From contig JBBQNN010000005.1 of the NCBI GenBank assembly GCA_038329965.1, positions 1 through 64,000 on the forward strand: 64,000 bases of DNA. Direction: 5' to 3'. Below the pieces are notes generated by a model, which searched no databases, had not been told where the DNA came from, and was given only the letters and a program-made list of their open reading frames with translations. Of this stretch, positions 8,497 to 17,151 are shown in pieces. The DNA comes from QHCA01 sp003244095 (lineage in GTDB: Bacteria > Actinomycetota > Actinomycetes > Mycobacteriales > QHCA01). The position numbers were made by a program, and so were the translations under genes. Each line of letters opens with the position of its first letter. Within the stretch, counting starts at the first letter, position 1.

Positions 8497-9042
8497 ATGC
8501 GCGCCGACGTCGTCTTCGTGGCCGCCTATGCCGCCGTACTGCTCGCGCTGTCCGGCCTGCTGCACCGGCTCGGCCGCGCGCGGACAGACGCGTGGACCTC
8601 CCGCGCTCTGGCCGGGCACCGGCGCACCCTTGCCGAGCCGGTGGCCGGTGACGCGGCCGCCGACTGGCCGCACATGGAGGTGCCGCGGCTGCACACCGGG
8701 ATGGCTCTCGTCGCGGCCGCTGCCGCGACCGTGCTGAGCACGGCGGAGTTGCTCCGGCACCATCGCCCCGCGGAGGCGGTGGTACTGGGCGTGGTCGTCC
8801 TGCTCTGCCTGGCCGTCGTCCTCCGGCTGGCGACCCGGCTCCGCGCGCGTCCGCCAGGCAGCCGCGGCCAGCACCAGGCGTCGACGACATCCGGGAGGGA
8901 GTCCTTCTCGGTCGGCCAAGGTCAGGGGATCCAACTCAACGGCTCCTGCGCGGCCGCGCGGGTCGCGGGCCGCGGCCCGACGCAAGGTCGAGGGGCAGTG
9001 GCCGGTTGTCCACGACTCGCTTCATCACGATGGTGGAGGTGA
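8497..9042 (+). CDS. Small membrane protein of unknown function
   Basis: A frame starting 6 bases after the qNOR stop encodes up to 181 residues. The first ~125 look real: an N-terminal membrane helix, a basic stretch ending in WPHMEVPRLHTGMAL, and two more hydrophobic segments near LLRHHRPAEAVVLGVVVLLCLAVVL. The last ~55 residues, low in complexity, run antisense into the Lrp gene by 107 bases, so the true end may be earlier or the frame may have shifted. Its position suggests co-expression with the NO reductase. I recognise no family. Confidence 0.55.
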   Translation: MRADVVFVAAYAAVLLALSGLLHRLGRARTDAWTSRALAGHRRTLAEPVAGDAAADWPHMEVPRLHTGMALVAAAAATVLSTAELLRHHRPAEAVVLGVVVLLCLAVVLRLATRLRARPPGSRGQHQASTTSGRESFSVGQGQGIQLNGSCAAARVAGRGPTQGRGAVAGCPRLASSRWWR

Positions 9043-9445
9043 GCCGCTGAACGCCAGGAAGCGCGGAGAGCGTTTCGTCGCGTAGTGCCGCGTACCCCCC
9101 GAGGTCGGCGGCAGCGACCCGCAACAGGTAGTCGGGATCGCCGAACAGTCGCTCCGCATGCTGCACCGCGGGGACAGCGGCGAGCGCAGCCTCGAACGCG
9201 ATGATGGTGGCAGCGTCCTCGCGGTCCATCGTCACGCTGACAAGGACCTCGAACCCGAGGCCGACCACGGTCGGGTCGACCACGGCCCGGTACCCCTTGA
9301 TCGCTCCCGTTCGCTCCAGCTCTCGCAGCCGACGGTGGCAGGGCGCGGCGCTGAGCCGTACCCGCTCGGCGAGCTCGGCGACGGTCAGCCGGCCCTCGAT
9401 CTGCAGCTCAGCAAGGATATGTCTGTCAATCGCGTCCATGCGCAT
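8936..9445 (-). CDS. Lrp/AsnC family transcriptional regulator
   Basis: The product has up to 169 residues; the second in-frame ATG (9439) gives 167 and fits the usual start just before MDAIDRHILAELQ. The winged helix-turn-helix spans residues ~3-60 (GRLTVAELAERVRLSAAPCHRRLRELE) and is followed by the RAM effector-binding domain (ERLFGDPDYLLRVAAADL). These proteins bind amino acids and control transport or metabolism. It is divergent from the PQ-loop transporter at 9557 across a 110-base gap, the usual arrangement for a local Lrp regulator and its target. Confidence 0.88.
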   Translation of the reverse strand: MRMDAIDRHILAELQIEGRLTVAELAERVRLSAAPCHRRLRELERTGAIKGYRAVVDPTVVGLGFEVLVSVTMDREDAATIIAFEAALAAVPAVQHAERLFGDPDYLLRVAAADLGGYAALRDETLSALPGVQRLTSTIVMKRVVDNRPLPLDLASGRGPRPARPRRSR

Positions 9446-9556
9446 GATTATTGCAGTCCCGACAACCAGGATCGTAGAACATGGAAGAAAGTGCTGCGAC
9501 GACGGGCATATATTGGCTGATCACGCATCGCGGTCACACGGCGAGGAGGTCCGCAG

Positions 9557-10147
9557 GTGGGCGGAGCACTGGACTGGCTGCCCATCGCGGCGGCGGTGTT
9601 CGCGGTGCCGCAGTTCCTGCCACAGCTCGCTGGCGTCTCGCGTACGGGCGACGCGGCCGGGGTGTCGTGGTCGTGGGCGGCGCTGACGAGTGTGAGCAAC
9701 GGCGGGTGGATGGCCTACTTCGCGCTCTCCCATTTCTGGATCGCGCTCGTGCCGGCGACGTCGGCGACCCTCCTCGCGGGAGTGTTGGCTGTCCTGCTCG
9801 CGCGCCGCAGTTCAGTGCCGCACCGAACGGCTGCGGTTACCGCTGCCTGGGGCGGCGTGCTCGCCCTCGCCTGGGCCCTCGCAGGCCGCGCCGGTCTCGG
9901 CACCGCGTTGGCCGCGTCGTTCGTGCTCCAGGTCGCGCCGTCGGTGTGGACCGCTTACCGCACCGACAGGCCGACGGGCATCTCGCGGGGGACATGGCAG
10001 CTCATCCTCGCCGAACTCCTCTGCTGGGGTGTCTACGGGCTGCACAGATCCGACCCGCGGCTGACCGTTCTTGGCTGGACCGGCGTCGTTGCCAGCGTGC
10101 TCATGCTCGCCCGCGCCCGGGGATGCCGTACATCGCCGCGATGTTGA
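9557..10147 (+). CDS. PQ-loop repeat membrane protein (SWEET-like)
   Basis: The 196-residue protein starts at GTG with GAGGAGG 7 bases upstream. About seven hydrophobic helices carry two PQ-type repeats: VPQFLPQLAGVSRTGDAAGVSW near residue 15 and QVAPSVWTAYRTDRPTGISRGTW near residue 125. Two triple-helix bundles with such loops are the mark of the PQ-loop/SemiSWEET superfamily of sugar and amino-acid transporters. It is transcribed divergently from the Lrp/AsnC gene and is its likely target, so an amino-acid-related cargo is a reasonable guess. The C-terminus converges with the response-regulator gene. Confidence 0.72.
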   Translation: MGGALDWLPIAAAVFAVPQFLPQLAGVSRTGDAAGVSWSWAALTSVSNGGWMAYFALSHFWIALVPATSATLLAGVLAVLLARRSSVPHRTAAVTAAWGGVLALAWALAGRAGLGTALAASFVLQVAPSVWTAYRTDRPTGISRGTWQLILAELLCWGVYGLHRSDPRLTVLGWTGVVASVLMLARARGCRTSPRC

Positions 10148-10188
10148 TCAGGACGACGGCGGTTCAGCAGGCGACGAGCCGGTTGCGG

Positions 10189-10872
10189 CTAGCTGGCGAG
10201 AAGGCAGTAGCCAACATTGCGCACCGTCTCGATCCGCTGGACCTCGAGCTTCGACCGCAGCCGGCGGACGTGGACATCCACTACGTTGCCTCCCGGGTCG
10301 AAGGTATAGCCCCAGACGTCGGCGAGCAGCTCCTCGCGGCTGCATACCTCGCCGGCCCGCTGCATCAGGTGCGCGAGCAGGAGGAACTCGCGCTGCGACA
10401 GGGGGATCGTCCGGTCGACGAGGACGAGCACGTGGCGGCGCAGGTCCAGGCGCAGCGCACCGACCTCCAGCCAGTTGTCCGCCGCGCCGGCCGCCGGCCC
10501 CGCCGCGACCGGCTCGATCCGCAGCCGGGTGCGCACCCTGGCCGCCAGCTCGGCCACGGCGAACGGCTTGGCCAGGAAGTCGACGGCACCGAGCTCGACC
10601 ACCTTCATCCGGACGTCGACGTCGGGGCTGGCCGACAGCACCAGCACCCGCTGCTCGGGGCGGTGCCGCAGCAACTCCTGGAGCACGTCCGCGCCGCCCA
10701 TCCCGGGCAGCATGAGGTCGAGGAGCAGCAGGTCGTACTGCCGCGCGAGCGCGCAGGCCAGCCCCTCGGGGCCGGTCCGGGCGACGTCGACGTCGTAGCC
10801 CTGCCCCCGCAGCGCCCGGGCAATGAATCGGCCGAGGCGGTCTTCGTCTTCGACGACTAGCAGTTGCTCCAT
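10189..10872 (-). CDS. OmpR/PhoB-family response regulator
   Basis: The 227-residue start MEQLLVVEDEDRLG is preceded by a GGGGGGG tract acting as ribosome site; the longer open frame upstream is not needed. The receiver domain (residues ~1-120) has the acidic pocket EDED, the phosphoacceptor Asp in LLLLDLMLPG, Ser in VLSAS and Lys in LAKPF. The winged-helix DNA-binding domain (~130-225) carries the typical LSQREFLLLAHLMQRAGEVCSRE and NVVDVHVRRLRSKL. The hybrid kinase at 11157 is on the same strand directly upstream, but a strong hairpin separates them and hybrid kinases often use their own receivers, so partnership is uncertain. Confidence 0.9.
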   Translation of the reverse strand: MEQLLVVEDEDRLGRFIARALRGQGYDVDVARTGPEGLACALARQYDLLLLDLMLPGMGGADVLQELLRHRPEQRVLVLSASPDVDVRMKVVELGAVDFLAKPFAVAELAARVRTRLRIEPVAAGPAAGAADNWLEVGALRLDLRRHVLVLVDRTIPLSQREFLLLAHLMQRAGEVCSREELLADVWGYTFDPGGNVVDVHVRRLRSKLEVQRIETVRNVGYCLLAS

Positions 10873-11020
10873 GACCCCCCCGGGACAACCGGTGAAGAAT
10901 GTGGCTGTACGCCCGCCTGCCAGCTTGCACGTTCGCTGATCACCAGGTATGTACACGAGCCGGGAACGGCCGCACAACCGCTAAGTCGGCTGTACGACGA
11001 AATCGAGCCGAAAGGACTAC

Positions 11021-11048
11021 GGCTGGATGACAGAACGGTCATCCAGCC
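11021..11048. terminator. Perfect 11-bp hairpin downstream of the hybrid kinase
   Basis: GGCTGGATGAC and GTCATCCAGCC pair perfectly around the 6-base loop AGAACG. It lies 109 bases past the stop of the kinase gene on the minus strand and before the response-regulator gene. A terminator for the kinase transcript is the simplest reading; there is no U tract, as is common in high-GC actinobacteria. It could also be an operator in the 5-prime region of the response regulator. Confidence 0.55.
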
Positions 11049-11156
11049 GCACATTCAGGGGGGCGTACTGCTGTCGAGCTTGGTCACGGTCCGGTAACGG
11101 CGCACACCGGTTCAAGGCGACCTGACTCCCACTGTCATCGCCGTCGTTGGGCTCAG

Positions 11157-14100
11157 TCAACTCACCGAGGGCCGCCTTGGTTGCGGCGTCCGGCTGCGGA
11201 AGGCCTTTCGGGTTTCGTCGATGCCGGCGCGGAGCCTATCGAGCAACTGATCGGCGCCGGACAGGTCGTTGGCGGTTGCGGTCGCTTGGAGTTCGGCGGC
11301 GAGGGTGGCGACATGTTGCGCGCCGAGGGCGCTGCTGCTGCCGTTGAGTTTGTGTGCGCTCTGGGCGACGGTGAGCGGCTGGCCCCCGCTGATGGCGCCG
11401 GCGAGTTCGGTGATGCTGCTGGCGGCTTCGTCGAAGTACAGCGTGAGGAGCGCGGGGAGCACTTCGCCGTCGAGGCCCTCCAGTTCGGCGATCACGGTTT
11501 CGTGGAGGAGTTCGGGGCCGCCCGGGGCGGCCGGCGGCGTGTCGCGGTGGGTTGTGCTTACTGGCGGTGTGGGGATCCAGCGGGTGAGGGCGTCGTTGAG
11601 TGCTTGCTTGCGGAGCGGTTTACTGAGGTAGTCGTCCATGCCGGCGGCCAGGCACCGTTCGCGTTCGCCCTGCATGGAGTTGGCGGTCATGGCGATGATC
11701 GGAATGTGCTGGCCGGTGTCGTGCTCGCGGCGGCGGATCTCCCGGGTCGTCTCGTAGCCGTCGAGTTCGGGCATCTGGCAGTCCATCAGCACCGCCGCGT
11801 AGGAGCCTTCGGTCAGGGCCTGCAGTGCTTTGCGCCCGTTGGCGGCGATGTGGGGTCGGAAGCCGCTTTTTTCCAGCATGCGGATGGCAACCTGCTGATT
11901 TACCGGGGTGTCCTCGGCTACCAGGATGTACGGGCCGACGCCGGGCCCGGACACGTCGGGGCCGCCCGCAGGACTGTTTCGGGCCCGCCTGGTGGTGGGG
12001 CTGGCACCTGTGATGACGGCCTGGAGTTCCTCGTAGAGCCGGGACTGGCGGACCGGCTTGCTGAGCGTCCCATCGAGGGCGGCCTCTGGGAGTGTGTCGG
12101 TGCGGCCGCCGGGTGGGGTGAGCAGGATCAGCCGGATGCCCTGCAGGGCGGGTCGGGCGCGGATCGTCCGGGCGAGCGCGGGTCCGTCGATGTCGGGCAT
12201 GTTCTGGTCGAGCAGGGCGACCGTGTAAGGCATGCCCGCGGCGGCGGCCGATGCCAGCAGATCGATGGCGGCAGAGGCGTCGCCCGCGACCTGGCAGCTC
12301 ATCTGCCAGGAACCCAGCTGTCGCTGTAGGGTGCGCCGGCTGGTGGTGTTGTCGTCGACGACGAGGACCCGCAGCCCGGCCAGCTCGTGGTCCTCCTCGG
12401 CCGGGGTGGTGGTGTGCTCGGCGTGGACCAGCGGAACCTCGAACCAGAAGGAGCTTCCCTGGCCGGGCTCGCTGTCGGCGCCGACCTGACCGTCCATCAG
12501 TTCGACCAGCTGCCGGGAGATCGCCAGGCCCAGGCCGGTGCCACCGTACTTGCGGGTGGTGGAGCTGTCCGCCTGGGAGAACGGTGTGAACAGCCGGTCC
12601 AGCGCGTCGGCTTGGATGCCGATGCCGGTGTCGGACACGGTCAGCCGCACCCGCGTCGCGGCGCTCTGCTGCCCAGGTACGGTGCTGACCCTGACGACGA
12701 CCTCGCCTTGCGCGGTGAACTTGATCGCGTTGGAGACGAAGTTGGAGATCACCTGACGCAGGCGGGCGGCATCACCGTGTACCAGCGCCGGCACGTCGGG
12801 GTCGACCGCGACGACGAGTTCGAGGCCCTTTTCCTGCGCGCGGGCGGCGAGCATCCCGCTGGCCCGTTCGACCGCGTCGCGCAGGTCGAAGTCGGTTTGG
12901 TCGAGTTCGAGCTTTCCGGCCTCGATCTTGGAGAAGTCCAGGATGTCGTCGATGATGTTCAGCAGCGCCTCCCCGGAAGAGGAAACAGTCTGGGCGTACT
13001 CGCGCTGCTCGTCGTCAAGGTCGGTGTCGAGCAGCAGCGCGATCATCCCGATCACACCGTTCATCGGTGTTCGGATCTCATGGCTCACGTTCGCTACGAA
13101 CATCGACTTCATCTGCGAGTTGGCGACCGCCTGGTCCCGGGCCAGGGCAAGGTCCTCCTGAGCGCGGTTGCGGTCGGTGATATCACGAAGGAAGGCGTTG
13201 AACCGGTAGCCGTCCTTCGTTTCCAAGGGTGAGATCGTCAGCTCGATGGGGAATTCGCGGCCGTCGCGATGCAGCGCCGTCACCTCCAGCCGCTGGCCGA
13301 TCACCTGGCCCTCACCTGTAGCGAGGAAACGTTGGATGCCGCGGCGGTGTGCCTCCCGGTGAGTTTCGGGGAGGACCGTCGCGGCCAGCTCACGGCCGAG
13401 GACCTCGTGGCGGGACCAGCCGAAAGTGGTTTCCGCCTGTGGATTCCAGTCGATGATCAGACCGTCGGCGGAGATCGATATGAACGCGTCGTGCGCCGTC
13501 TCCAGGATCAGCCGGGTCTGCCGTTCGCTGGCTTCCAGGGCCGCCTCGGCCCTCTTGCGGTGGGTGATGTCACGGGCAGAGGCGTAGATCAGACCCTCCT
13601 CCACGTTGGCCACCGCCTTCCAGTCGATCCACCGCCAGCCGCCGTCCTTGGTCGCATAGCGGTTGACGAAGTCGACCGTCACACCGCCTTCGGCCAGGGC
13701 GGCACTCTCCAGCTCGGTGCTCTCGCGGTCATCGGGGTGGACGAACTCCACGAACGGGCGTGAACGCAACTCTGCCTCGGTCCACCCCAGCGCCTGCGTC
13801 CACGACGCGTTCAGCTCCCGGTAGTACCCGTCGAAGCCGGCGGTGCAGACCAGATCACGGGAAAGCTCGAAGTATCGGGAGCTGCGGCTCAGCGTCCCCT
13901 CCACCTCACGCCGCGTCGCATAGTCGCGGTCCAGCCACCTGGCGAAATACAACAGCAATCCGGCGATAACGGCGATTGCGGCCACCATCAGCAGGGCAAT
14001 CCCCACCAAGGGGCCGTACAACCCCTGCTCCTCGCCCAGCCAGCGCAGGAAACCCAGCACCGTCAGGACGCCGGCCGTGGCCGGGAGCAGGCGGCCGACC

Positions 14101-14183
14101 ACCGTCCTCCCGGGGCCATGCGAAACAGTTCCTCGCGGCGCGCGCGGCCGGCCGCGCGCAGAGGCTTTTCCATGGTCGGTCAC
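11157..14183 (-). CDS. Hybrid sensor histidine kinase with two receivers and an Hpt domain
   Basis: I take the GTG at 14183 (VTDHGKASARG) as start, giving about 1,008 residues; the frame stays open to 14339 but that stretch is not protein-like. Order: two membrane helices (~30-85), PAS with PAC (~110-230), second PAS (~235-360), dimerisation domain with phosphorylated His in VSHEIRTPMNG, HATPase domain (N box NFVSNAIKF, G boxes DTGIGI and GTGLGLA), a first receiver (LLDQNMPDIDG), a second receiver (VLMDCQMPELDG), and a C-terminal Hpt domain with AHKLNGSSSALG. This is a BarA-like phosphorelay layout in which phosphate passes His-Asp-His. The signal is unknown; PAS domains suggest redox or small-ligand sensing. 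Confidence 0.92.
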   Translation of the reverse strand: MTDHGKASARGRPRAPRGTVSHGPGRTVVGRLLPATAGVLTVLGFLRWLGEEQGLYGPLVGIALLMVAAIAVIAGLLLYFARWLDRDYATRREVEGTLSRSSRYFELSRDLVCTAGFDGYYRELNASWTQALGWTEAELRSRPFVEFVHPDDRESTELESAALAEGGVTVDFVNRYATKDGGWRWIDWKAVANVEEGLIYASARDITHRKRAEAALEASERQTRLILETAHDAFISISADGLIIDWNPQAETTFGWSRHEVLGRELAATVLPETHREAHRRGIQRFLATGEGQVIGQRLEVTALHRDGREFPIELTISPLETKDGYRFNAFLRDITDRNRAQEDLALARDQAVANSQMKSMFVANVSHEIRTPMNGVIGMIALLLDTDLDDEQREYAQTVSSSGEALLNIIDDILDFSKIEAGKLELDQTDFDLRDAVERASGMLAARAQEKGLELVVAVDPDVPALVHGDAARLRQVISNFVSNAIKFTAQGEVVVRVSTVPGQQSAATRVRLTVSDTGIGIQADALDRLFTPFSQADSSTTRKYGGTGLGLAISRQLVELMDGQVGADSEPGQGSSFWFEVPLVHAEHTTTPAEEDHELAGLRVLVVDDNTTSRRTLQRQLGSWQMSCQVAGDASAAIDLLASAAAAGMPYTVALLDQNMPDIDGPALARTIRARPALQGIRLILLTPPGGRTDTLPEAALDGTLSKPVRQSRLYEELQAVITGASPTTRRARNSPAGGPDVSGPGVGPYILVAEDTPVNQQVAIRMLEKSGFRPHIAANGRKALQALTEGSYAAVLMDCQMPELDGYETTREIRRREHDTGQHIPIIAMTANSMQGERERCLAAGMDDYLSKPLRKQALNDALTRWIPTPPVSTTHRDTPPAAPGGPELLHETVIAELEGLDGEVLPALLTLYFDEAASSITELAGAISGGQPLTVAQSAHKLNGSSSALGAQHVATLAAELQATATANDLSGADQLLDRLRAGIDETRKAFRSRTPQPRRPSVS

Positions 14184-14387
14184 CTGACGCCCATCGGGAC
14201 GCCCATTGAACGACTTGAGTCCGATCGGCCTAACGCGGCCACCGCCACCGAACCCAGACGGTGGTCTTAGCGCGGCGATGGCGTCGTCAGGACGATCAGA
14301 GCTGATGCCCGGGAGGACGAGCCCCATTGCGGTGATCATGCAGGCTTGCGGGGTTCTCCGGCGTGTCGCGTTCGCAACTGCGCATGT

Positions 14388-15236
14388 TCACCGAACGCTG
14401 GCTGTGGGTGGCTGCGGCCCGGCGCGCACGCTCTTGGGCGACTCTCCGGCGAGTGGTAGCTGCGGCTGGCCGCGCAGTGCCCCGTCCATGAACGCCTTCC
14501 AGGTCAGCGCGGGCAGGCCGATCGCGTACACCTGCCGGCCGGCCTTGTCGACCAGGGACTTGCGGTCGGGTCCCACCCAGACGGCGGCCGCCAGCTGCGG
14601 TGTGAAGCCGCACGTCCAGGCGGCCGTGTTGGTGCTGCCGGCGCCCTTCGCGCCCGCGGGCCCCTGGGCGGTGCCGAGCATCGCCGCCGCTGGTCGCCAG
14701 TCGGCGAGGCTGCGGTCGAAGGGGGTGCCGGTGCGCTGCCAGAGCGTCGCCTCCATCGCGAACGTTGCCTGCTCGGCCACCCACGGGGAGAACGCCCGTC
14801 GGCCCACACTGTGCCGGTGGGTGTAGACGCCCCGGCCGCCGGTCAGCTTCTCCACCCGGTCGACGAAGTAGGGATCGTGCCGCACCCCGCCGGCTGCGAA
14901 TGTCGCGTAACCGGTGGCCTGGTCCAGCGGGGACACGGCGAAGTCGCCGGTGCCGAAGCCGTTGGTCAGCATGCCGGAGGTGACGAACTGCTGGATCGGC
15001 CGGCCGGCCAGGGTGCGGATCCCGGCCAGGGCGGCCCGCCGGGTAGCGTTCGCCGCACCCACCTTGGCCGTGAGCGCGTAGTAGACCGGATTGGCCGCGA
15101 GCGTCGTGGCCCGCAACAGGTCGCAGTGCGGGCATCGAACGCCCTGGCCGTCCCCGCTGTTGGTGACGACCCGGTCGCCGAAACGCTGCGGCGAGGTGCC
15201 GTCCCACACCGTTTCGAGCCCGACGCCGCGGCTCAA
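14388..15236 (-). pseudogene. Transpeptidase half of a penicillin-binding protein, frameshifted and without catalytic motifs
   Basis: This frame continues the protein begun at 16405 after a frameshift near 15250-15285. Homology to class A penicillin-binding proteins is clear (PYVLAEAL before the in-frame TTG, SRGVGLETVWDGTSP, ISP-like FAVSPLDQATGYATFAAGGV, GFTPQLAAAVWVG). However all three transpeptidase motifs are lost: the SxxK site reads PSIA in the restored frame, SxN reads AAN (15090-15098), and KTG-T reads KGAG (14637-14648). It therefore cannot acylate peptidoglycan stems or penicillins in the normal way. The TTG at 15236 overlaps the TGA of the upstream frame, so coupled translation of a separate polypeptide is possible. 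Confidence 0.7.
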
Positions 15237-16405
15237 TGCCTCGGCGAGGACGTAGGGCGCGATCGAGGGGCCGGGCGGAGCGCGCGTACCGCGTGGTCCC
15301 AGGCCCCGTAGCCGTCCTTACCGCCGTAGTACGCCCGGACCCGCCCGGTGCCGGGCTCGACGGCGACCAGGGCCTGCTGCAGGTCCGCGGGCTGCCCGAC
15401 GAACACCCTGGCCATCGCCGCGACGGCGGATTCCTGGGCCCGCCGGTCGATCGTGGTGACGATCCGCAGGCCGCCGCGGCGCACCATGTCCTCGGAGATG
15501 CCGTGTGCCGCCAGCTCCTTGACTACCTGCCAGACGATGTAGCCCTTCGGCCCGGACAGGTCGTTGAAGTCACTCGCCCCGATCGGTCGTACGGCCGGGT
15601 ACTTCGCCTGCCCGGCCCGGCTCTTGGCCAGCCAGCCTTGCCCGACCATGCCGCGGAGCACGTAGTGCCAGCGGTCGTGGGCCGCGCGGGGGTGCTCCTG
15701 GGGGTCGTACGCCGCGGGCGCCCGGATGCCCGACGCGAGTACGGCCGCCTGCTCGACGGTGAGCCTGCCCACCGACCGGTCGAAGTAGGTCTCGGCCGCC
15801 GCCTCGATGCCGTACGCCCCCCGCCCGAAGTAGATCGTGTTGAGGTACCACTCGAGGATCTGCCGCTTGGAGTATTCCCGGTCGAGCTTGACCGAGAGGA
15901 TGATCTCGCTGCGCTTGCGCGCAAAGGTGCGCTCCGGACCGAGGTAGGCGTTCTTGACGTACTGCTGGGTGATCGTCGATCCGCCCTGGACCGGCTTGCC
16001 CCGGACATCGGCCCACATCGCACGCAGGATCCCGCCGGCGGAGATCCCGCTGTCGTGGCTGAAGTCGCGGTTCTCGGCGGCCAGGATGGCCTGCTGCACG
16101 TGCTCTGGCACCTGCGCGAGCGAGACCTCCGTCCGGTTCTCGGCGCCGAGCCGGGCGATCTCGGTGCGGCCGTCGGAGTAGTAGAAGACCGAGCTCGCGT
16201 TGTTCAGCACCTGGCCCGGGAGCGGGCTGCGGGCCGCTCCATAACCGGCACCGATCGCGCCGGAGACCAGGAACAGCGTCAACGCGCGCGCGACGAACGC
16301 GATCCGGCGCCTCCGCCGCCGGGCCTTGCGCGAGGGGGCTTTGCGCGACCGGTTTCTGCGGTGGGTCGAAGGGCGCGGAGATGGGTCCACACCTCTGAGA
16401 CGCAA
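15233..16405 (-). CDS. Penicillin-binding protein, GT51 glycosyltransferase part
   Basis: The 390-residue frame has a very basic cytosolic start (about 20 Arg/Lys), one membrane anchor (ALTLFLVSGAIGAGYGA), and an intact GT51 peptidoglycan glycosyltransferase domain. Motifs visible are AAENRDFSHDSG (catalytic Glu), GGSTITQQYVKN, RKRSEIILSVKLD and EWYLNTIYFGRGAYGIEAAA. It would polymerise lipid II at the outer face of the membrane. The frame then enters the start of the transpeptidase domain (VAVEPGTGRVRAYYGG) and breaks at about residue 370 in a run of GC-rich sequence, ending in an unrelated tail. A sequencing error could explain the frameshift, but not the missing motifs in the downstream half. 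Confidence 0.8.
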   Translation of the reverse strand: MRLRGVDPSPRPSTHRRNRSRKAPSRKARRRRRRIAFVARALTLFLVSGAIGAGYGAARSPLPGQVLNNASSVFYYSDGRTEIARLGAENRTEVSLAQVPEHVQQAILAAENRDFSHDSGISAGGILRAMWADVRGKPVQGGSTITQQYVKNAYLGPERTFARKRSEIILSVKLDREYSKRQILEWYLNTIYFGRGAYGIEAAAETYFDRSVGRLTVEQAAVLASGIRAPAAYDPQEHPRAAHDRWHYVLRGMVGQGWLAKSRAGQAKYPAVRPIGASDFNDLSGPKGYIVWQVVKELAAHGISEDMVRRGGLRIVTTIDRRAQESAVAAMARVFVGQPADLQQALVAVEPGTGRVRAYYGGKDGYGAWDHAVRALRPAPRSRPTSSPRH

Positions 16406-16440
16406 CGAGCGGGGCGGGCGGTTGCCTGGTCACCTGCTCC

Positions 16441-16457
16441 GGTTTCTGCCGGAAACC
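16441..16457. promoter_or_regulatory. Small inverted repeat in a divergent promoter region
   Basis: GGTTTC-TGCCG-GAAACC is a 6-bp inverted repeat followed by CCCAGATTTTT. It lies between the divergent penicillin-binding protein gene (start 16405) and the copC-like gene (start 16539). With both genes starting away from it, an operator or a leader hairpin is more likely than a terminator. Confidence 0.35.
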
Positions 16458-16538
16458 CCCAGATTTTTGACGGTTGTTTCACGGCCGGCCCGGATGCTCT
16501 CCGGGAAGGCGCCTAGCGACGCGAACCTGGGGGGTCAG

Positions 16539-17150
16539 ATGCGCACAACCGGGAGTGGCAGGTGGACACTGCCTCGGCGGGTCTTGCTGCGCCTCGTCGC
16601 CCTCTTCGGTGTGATTGCCTTCGTGTTCGCGACCGCCGCTCCGGCCGGCGCCCACGCGGTCGTTCTCGGTACGAAGCCCGCCGCGGGGGAACGCCTGGCC
16701 CAGCCCCTGACCGAGGTCCAGGTCCGGCTCGCCGAGCCGGTCGACCACCGGCTGAGCAGCATGGTCGTCAGGGGTCCGCAGGGCCGCAACTGGGCCGCCG
16801 GACCGGTCGAGGGCAACCGGAACCTGATCGTCCAGCGGCTCGTCGTTACCGCCCCGCCAGGGTCATACACGGCCAGCTACCGCATTGTCTCTGCCGACGG
16901 TCACGTCGTGGTCGGATCGGTGCGCTTCACCAGCACGGTCGGGGAGTCGAACCGCGGAGCGGGTGACACCGCACGCCAGGCCAAGTCCGCCCGCCGGGCC
17001 TCCGGTGCGGTGGATTTCTCCGGGACCACTCATGGGCCGGGCCGCTTGACGGCCGGTCTCTCCCTCGCCGGCGGCACGGTCATCCTGCTCCTGCTGCTGG
17101 TGCGGGTGATCGGGCGCCATCGGTCGGCCCGCAATGCGATGGGACCGTAG
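16539..17150 (+). CDS. CopC-domain copper-binding membrane-anchored protein
   Basis: The 203-residue product starts at ATG with a G-rich site (TGGGGGGTCAG) before it. A signal peptide ends in PAGAHAVVLGTKPAAGERL; the His after cleavage is the characteristic N-terminal copper ligand of CopC proteins. The beta-sandwich continues with LTEVQVRLAEPVD and SADGHVVVGSVRFT, where the DGH His is another likely ligand. A C-terminal membrane helix anchors it. Together with the CopD-like protein one base downstream this resembles the YcnJ/CopCD arrangement for copper uptake or handling at the outer face of the membrane, here next to a copper oxidase. Confidence 0.85.
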   Translation: MRTTGSGRWTLPRRVLLRLVALFGVIAFVFATAAPAGAHAVVLGTKPAAGERLAQPLTEVQVRLAEPVDHRLSSMVVRGPQGRNWAAGPVEGNRNLIVQRLVVTAPPGSYTASYRIVSADGHVVVGSVRFTSTVGESNRGAGDTARQAKSARRASGAVDFSGTTHGPGRLTAGLSLAGGTVILLLLLVRVIGRHRSARNAMGP

Positions 17151-17151
17151 G

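Noticed and set aside
6100..8985. 961-codon open frame antisense to the nitric oxide reductase gene
   Set aside because: Composition is Arg/Gly/Pro/His-rich and follows the complement of a real gene; such long antisense frames are common in high-GC DNA.
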